This document shows positions 58,831 through 64,000 of a stretch of 64,000 nt of DNA, in pieces. The DNA comes from Atriophallophorus winterbourni (lineage: Eukaryota; Platyhelminthes; Trematoda; Plagiorchiida; Microphallidae). The position numbers and the translations under genes are program-made. Under the pieces are notes generated by a model, which worked only from the letters and a program-made list of their open reading frames with translations, was not told the DNA's origin and made no database searches. Position 1 is the stretch's first letter; each line of letters begins with the position of its first letter. The stretch spans positions 1 to 64,000 of the forward strand of contig JACCGJ010000680.1 of assembly GCA_013407085.1 (NCBI GenBank). The letters run 5' to 3'.

Positions 58831-60210
58831 GAAGTCGTATCAATAATAAGCAACGCTAATTTACCCGAGTTATGCTGTGTTTTATTTGTATGTCGAAGAA
58901 AACTGCCTTGTTAAGCAGTCACAGGATGTAGAGCTAGATACTCGAATAGATTGTTTTGATAATGAATGCTTATATGCGAATCTTATAATTACAGCGGATA
59001 TTCATCGTAGCTCGTTACTGGTCGTCACATTGACCCTATTTGTCAAAGGATTTCCTAATATCGTCAAATTGGTTTTAATTGGGATAATTGCCTTTCATCT
59101 AAAAGATTATGTTGTTCTCTATCTCTGATTGATTCAGGTAGGCTATAACTCAAATATTTTTCATGCAACTCTACCATAACGCTAATTTATGTAAATTTGC
59201 GTTTGCTGCTGACACTCATTTGGTGTTTATAGCGCTGTCGTTGTTCAAAAACCAATGTTCCGCATATAAAACAAAATCTCCTGACATGCAGTCTTAACAC
59301 CTCCGTTCACAGCCTAGTTAGCGCATTCATTAGATCCTTACGTTGAACAAGGTTCCTAAAAATATCCCAAACATTACGAACTAGTAGAAACTACCAACTT
59401 AAAGGGTCATGAATCACTTTTGTTTTTGCAATGTAATTGCGCTGTGATTAATTCAGCGTGTAAACCCATTAAACATACCGTGAAAGGAAATTGAGCCAAT
59501 ATGTTTTCTGCAGGAACCTTCTACTAGCACTCGTTGTTTACAGCTGTCTTCATCTTCTCTATATGCGGAAAAATATTTCGATTATTAATGCGACGTGGCG
59601 CCAAGTGCTACATAATATATGGCATGATGCATCCTTTCTCAATCTGTTCATGTGAACAGCTCTCATTTATGTAGATCGGATGCGATTCAGATGATATTAC
59701 ATTTATAAATTCAAGATAGTACATTTTGTAATACGATAGTGTATAATTCGCATTTCGAAATGTTAAGTCCGACCAACAAAAACGGTGTACATACACATAC
59801 AATATATCGTAGATATTATTGTACTTTAGTACTGATGAATGGTTCATGCTGAATTGTTATTTTTCGTTGTTTTTAGTGAATTTTAAATAACTTTTAATCG
59901 GTGTGGTCCATTGTGTATGGTTCCGTGGTTCTCAAATCCGGAATGGATTGAGGAATATGTTCCTAATTCAATTGATACTTCAAGGCTTGTTTCAAATATG
60001 AGCGTCTCGGAACTAAGTCTAGCTGCTGATCTGCATATATGGTGCTCAGCGTTTCAAAAAACTGCCTCCACATACAGTGGACAGGGTGAAGGCGCTTGAC
60101 TGACGCCGAAAAGTGAGTTTACTTCGCGGAGTTGGAGGTCGGTAATTCATGAATGCTGCCCATGCAAGTAATGGAAACCATTATTTCAAACCTATATAGC
60201 TTTGTGATAT
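58831..60210. other. Unrecognised DNA
   Basis: Short open frames only. The 62-codon frame at 59911-60099 is unfamiliar. No RNA gene, repeat or domain recognised. Confidence 0.4.
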
Positions 60211-60214
60211 CTAA

Positions 60215-60335
60215 ACATGCAAAATGGCTAAGGAGCCAACGTCGATAAAATATTTCGTAGTTGCGATTGACTTCGTCCTAGCAACATCTGCATCGACAAT
60301 GTTGCATAAATGTATCACTCTAGGTGTTCCCCGAA
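60215..60335 (+). pseudogene. Degenerate reverse transcriptase fragment (R2-like?)
   Basis: Encodes FVVAIDFVLATSASTMLHKC, then ITLGVPRKS, laid out like the RT motif V-A-x-x-D-x-x-K-A-F-D-x-V-S-H ... G-V-P of R2-type elements. It also matches 61195-61270 in protein (VAIDFVLAT versus VAIEFILAT, TMLHK versus TLLFK) and DNA. Assignment to the R2 clade is a guess. Confidence 0.4.
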
Positions 60336-61029
60336 AGTCCAGATTATATTTATCTACGCTAGTAATACGAATCGCTAAAAAAGAGATCATTTATAAAACT
60401 GGCAGCCTGATAACTTGCGGTCTATGATCCATGGATCTAATGACGATGTTCCAAAAATCAATGAGATGAGAAAACCCATGATCATCACCAATTACGTAAA
60501 ATGGCTAAAACTCAACCTGGCTGCCATACATTATACGCGCCTACTGGAGCCTGGCTTGGTGAAGTGTAGAGTGGAGCGGCATAATGAGCCTAGACTTCAT
60601 TGAGTGGAGTTTGCCTTTTTAATCAGCCTACAAAATTAGTAGAAACGGGAGCAAACAGATTAGGACTCTAAATCTTGAATGCGTTACTATATTTATGCTG
60701 TAAAGTATGCGTTTTCTCATATTCTCACAAACGTGCTCGAAAGAATGTAACAAAATGTTTTTTGGTAATTTCAGTGCTAAAATCGGTAAAAATCACCAAG
60801 TCCTCGTCAAAATGTGCAGCTACATTCAGGATACACTGAACAACTGAAACGTGTCAACGTCTTTTAGATCTACGTTTAAAGATTAGTCTTTGAGCCAATC
60901 AAAAGCTCTGAAATGAAACGCTGAACACCGCCCAGGGCAAAACACAAACGCGTAAAAATGACGAACAGTTACAATCACAATCTCCCAAGAATGGGAGTTT
61001 CGGAATAATTGGGCAAAAGCGGCAATCAA

Positions 61030-61300
61030 TTAAAACGGCATATGGCGAGTGGTCCTTTCCACTTTGGTACAAAGAATGCTTGAACGAGCGATTGAACGAG
61101 AAACGTTCAGTATTTTTGTTGTTCAAACGAATGCCAACAGGTGAATACTTACTCCTTCTTAGAGCAGCTAGAAATAATTTCAATAGACTGTTGGACAAAG
61201 TTGCAATTGAATTCATTCTAGCAACACCATCGACAACGTTGCTGTTCAAAATTGGCTTCAAAGCTGTTTATGGTAACAGTGGTGCCGAAGAAGGGAACAT
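61030..61300 (+). pseudogene. Degenerate reverse transcriptase fragment (R2-like?), second copy
   Basis: With frameshifts, the + strand reads LSTLVQRMLERAIERE (RT motif 1 layout), then MPTGEYLLLLRAARNNFNRL and DKVAIEFILATPSTTLLFK, the order expected for R2-type RT motifs 1 to 3. The catalytic Asp context is lost. No functional gene remains. Confidence 0.4.
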
Positions 61301-61964
61301 TTACTACATGAGCAAAATCTACCAGATTCAACATTAAATTATTTAAAATTTCGATACTCCCACTATTCCTAATGACAGATCTACTGTTTAGCGAGACAAA
61401 AGTTTCCTGGCGACGATGTAAGCTCACCATGGGTCCATCAAACAATGTGAAACAAGGTGATACAGTTGACTGCTAAACTTGCTAAAATTTTCAAGATGTT
61501 GCTACAGGAATTGGCCCTGAAAGTTTCGTTTAAACATCTGTGTGGCTTCCGCAAACTAACGTAGGGTTGATGTTATTCCTGAATCGGGAACATCACATGC
61601 CATTATTGTTGTTCTATTTGTTTTAAAAATGACACTTTACTAGGTTTCAAGATATAATTTTTCCAGATTCATGGTTGATCAATCGAATGGTCTTTCAATA
61701 AGTGAAATTAGACATAAAAATAAATACTCAAAAATATATTGAATCATTACTCACGACTGTGGTAATGCTTTCTAATTACGTGGGGCAATATAAAGATTAG
61801 TTCGCATCTAATCATAATGTTTCAATAAAAATGAAGATACTCGTTGAGTAAATAAATAAAATTAACCTGTAGTAGTTTTGCTTGAAGTAATTGATATCGA
61901 GTGTAGAACCATGACCTCGGTTTTTGCTTACAGTTCAAAGTCGAGTTAAGCTTTTACAATGCTC

Positions 61965-62150
61965 GATCTTATTAGGTGCCCTCTAAAACTGGGCATCCTG
62001 AGTGCTTGACCACTTTGTGTTTCTGTATACGAAAACAATGTATATTTAACACGGTCTCCCAAGTATATTTACTAATTTTCCACTGTTTCATGTTTCACTG
62101 ATGCTTGACTTGGTGGCTCCATCTGATGAAGATAAACAGACAAACACCGT
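61965..62150 (+). repeat. Decayed family-B ribozyme repeat
   Basis: TGAGTGCTTGACCACTTTGT, CACTGTTTCATGTTTCACTG, then CTCCATCTGATGAAGATAAACAGACAAACACCG in pieces: the CTGATGA box (62123-62129) survives, but GAAA is replaced and stem III is lost. Confidence 0.55.
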
Positions 62151-62579
62151 TTATGGTGAGTAAGTGTTTGCAATGTGAACAATATTATACATTAACTAGT
62201 GTGTTTTCCTATATTGTGGAGGTGCCAAGTGCATTAGTGATGAGTGCGAATCACAAGCTCTCGAATGATATGCAGTTCTTTCGCACCGGCACAATCCATG
62301 AGCATGAAATGTCGAAAAGTTCGACGTCGATTATTGCGAATCGTAATATTTCGGGTTACGGAAGAGTTTATTAGAACGGCTCAAGCGACAACATTTTCGG
62401 AAGTATGAGAAGATGGACAACGTCAGCCGCAATCGAACGATATACAATTTCTTATCGTCGGTCAAACGATCCCTGGGTGGCGATGGCTTGAAGTATCCCG
62501 GTTGGCACGAAATCGATTGACAAATCAAATCGAAGTGACAACTGGGACAGACATGTTTGGCATCAGTGTTGTAATTGTT

Positions 62580-62720
62580 TGCTTTTCCTTTATAAGATAG
62601 GCGTGTGTTTTGTTATTTGTCTTGCGCGTAATAAACGCCCTTGACCAATCGTCTTTCCTCTTGTATTGTGGGATTCGTGGTTGAACGCGATTGAGCTGGG
62701 CATATTGACTTCAGCGATGA
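62580..62720 (+). promoter_or_regulatory. Possible solo LTR core (TATA box to polyadenylation signal)
   Basis: CTTTATAAGATAGGCGTG at about 62589 is followed about 37 bp later by GCGTAATAAACGCCC, then TCTTGTATTGTGGGATTCG. TATA followed shortly by AATAAA is the usual U3-R layout of Gypsy-type LTRs. No second LTR or internal gene was seen, so this is weak. Confidence 0.25.
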
Positions 62721-63094
62721 GGTTGAGCCTATGAAACCGAAATGTGATAATTGGTCAGATGTTCGCCACCTGCCACTTGTTGACCTGAAATAAACTGACG
62801 CAATCATTTCCGGCCGCTCTCTACCCTCACTCGCCTGAATGTCACACTATTGACAATTACCGCTCTCGCGATCTTTATCCATCCAGAATACTTTTTCCAT
62901 TTTGTGCATATGCGCATGAACTTCATATTGATGTCCGATTGGTCGAGTGGGTAAAATTGTGATAAACATTAATTCCTTTGATTAACTCCCCTGCTTTGGC
63001 AATGGGCCTCAATCCTTTACCTTTCAAGTGCATTCAAATACTTTTTGTATGTTATTTTTCCCGTTGAGAAATCTGCTGGTTTACCAAGCAAAAC

Positions 63095-63365
63095 TATGCT
63101 GTTTAAAGTAATGTGTTGCTCACATCCCCATCCCTTGCTGTTTAAATATTTCATGATTTTTACACTTTTTCAGCTAATCAAAATAGGCGTCAAAAATGGC
63201 TTAATTTGTGAATTAATAAAGATTTTAAACAAGTTACGCTTGTACGACACTGTTGAACCAAATTTATCGGACCAACCTCAAAAGTCACATCTGCCCTAAC
63301 GCATGTAGATTGGGTTTGAACGTTTGCATGCACTCCATGTGTGATTGCAATGCATGAAATAAGAA
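63095..63365 (-). repeat. Mixed remnants of family B and family A repeats
   Basis: GTAATGTGTTGCTCACATCC (63110-63130) matches the start of family B reversed. GCTTGTACGACACTGTTGAA, TATCGGACCAACCTCAAAAG and GTGTGATTGCAATGCATGAA (63238-63360) are a diverged A unit without the ribozyme core. A second GTAATGTGTTGC occurs at 63709. Nothing else was recognised to the window end. Confidence 0.5.
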
Positions 63366-64000
63366 TTTTCCGTCACAGCTTTCATTTATTTGGTATAATC
63401 ATGCACATGCGTAATAACGTATGTACTGCATTATAAGGGAAGGTTTACTAGAAAGATAAATATAACCTTTTACTGTCATAAGTATTGTGAATGAGAAGGC
63501 AGAATTTTTATTGAATATACGTCAAATGTTTGATGACTTTTGACCAATCAAATCCAGCCACCACTTGACATGTTCACTCTCGGTTAATTTTAGTTGGGTT
63601 CCATCGGAAATGATGTGTTTTTTGTTCAGAAAACACATTGGAAAACTTAATGCGCGCATGCATTCATTTTGAAAGGATTCTCAAACGTGAATGTAATACT
63701 TATTTACAGTAATGTGTTGCCTGATTGTACCCACGCCTTCTAGTTGAGGCGCCAGTGGCGCCTAAACTTTTTCGGTCGAAATACTCTCCATAAACGACTG
63801 GTACTTTGCTTTGTGCTTTTCCCACAATTTCTGATTTTAGAACCAATTAATGGCAATCAATCCTAGATAGAAAAATGCATTTTTTGGAAATCGCAAAAAT
63901 GATTTCACAAATCTTTAAGCATAACGTAATTCAACTGAACTGCTACAATTTAGGAGATTTCTCCATGATCTATTAACAAAAAGATGAAAGTTTAGTAAAT

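Noticed and set aside
59911..60099. 62-codon frame (PWFSNPEWIEEYVPNSID)
   Set aside because: Unfamiliar, short, and without supporting splice signals or repeats.

Overview
The window is eukaryotic nuclear DNA. It is AT-rich, with long spliceosomal introns, non-LTR retrotransposon debris and microsatellites. A flatworm, most likely a digenean trematode, fits best: the LINE types are common in flukes, and the dispersed 230-240 bp repeats carry hammerhead ribozymes like those of schistosome SINE-like repeats. The species cannot be named from this sequence.

From 1668 to 48399 the + strand carries the middle part of one very large gene. I can place 42 exons (8,843 coding nt, about 2,947 codons) that join in a single open frame. 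They encode 22 tandem Ig-like modules. Most modules are split the same way: a short exon of about 90-108 nt (strands A-B, ending just after the first Cys) and a long exon of about 250-380 nt (C-strand Trp, E strand, F-strand Cys, G strand). Introns are phase 1 throughout modules 1-18. The last modules (19-22) change intron phase and end in conventional Ig domains. The protein looks like a giant secreted matrix or adhesion protein. A perlecan (UNC-52/HSPG2)-like basement-membrane proteoglycan is the best guess but is unproven. Both gene ends lie outside the window: no start, signal peptide, LamG or EGF exon was found, and the last recognised exon ends at a splice donor.

The introns carry retroelement fragments. 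The LINE copies with recognisable coding sequence inside the gene are all antisense to it: RTE-like at 1-801, and CR1/jockey-like at 33650-35200 and 37472-39075, the last with an intact 525-codon RT reading frame. The introns also hold a foldback element, a recent 97-bp duplication, microsatellites, and many copies of two related short repeats (A and B).

The A and B repeats are the most interesting part. They contain type I hammerhead ribozyme motifs (CUGAUGA core, stem II GUGC-AAACA-GCAC, GAAA, a loopless self-complementary stem III ACCGGU, then the cleavage C and a pairing stem I). Some copies are tandem with a 231-234 nt period. They are best read as retrozyme-like or schistosome-SINE-like elements.

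From 48400 to 64000 I see no further convincing exon of the gene. This part is a patchwork of LINE fragments in both orientations, ribozyme-repeat remnants, degenerate reverse transcriptase pieces, one possible orphan Ig-like exon near 57.8 kb and one possible LTR near 62.6 kb.
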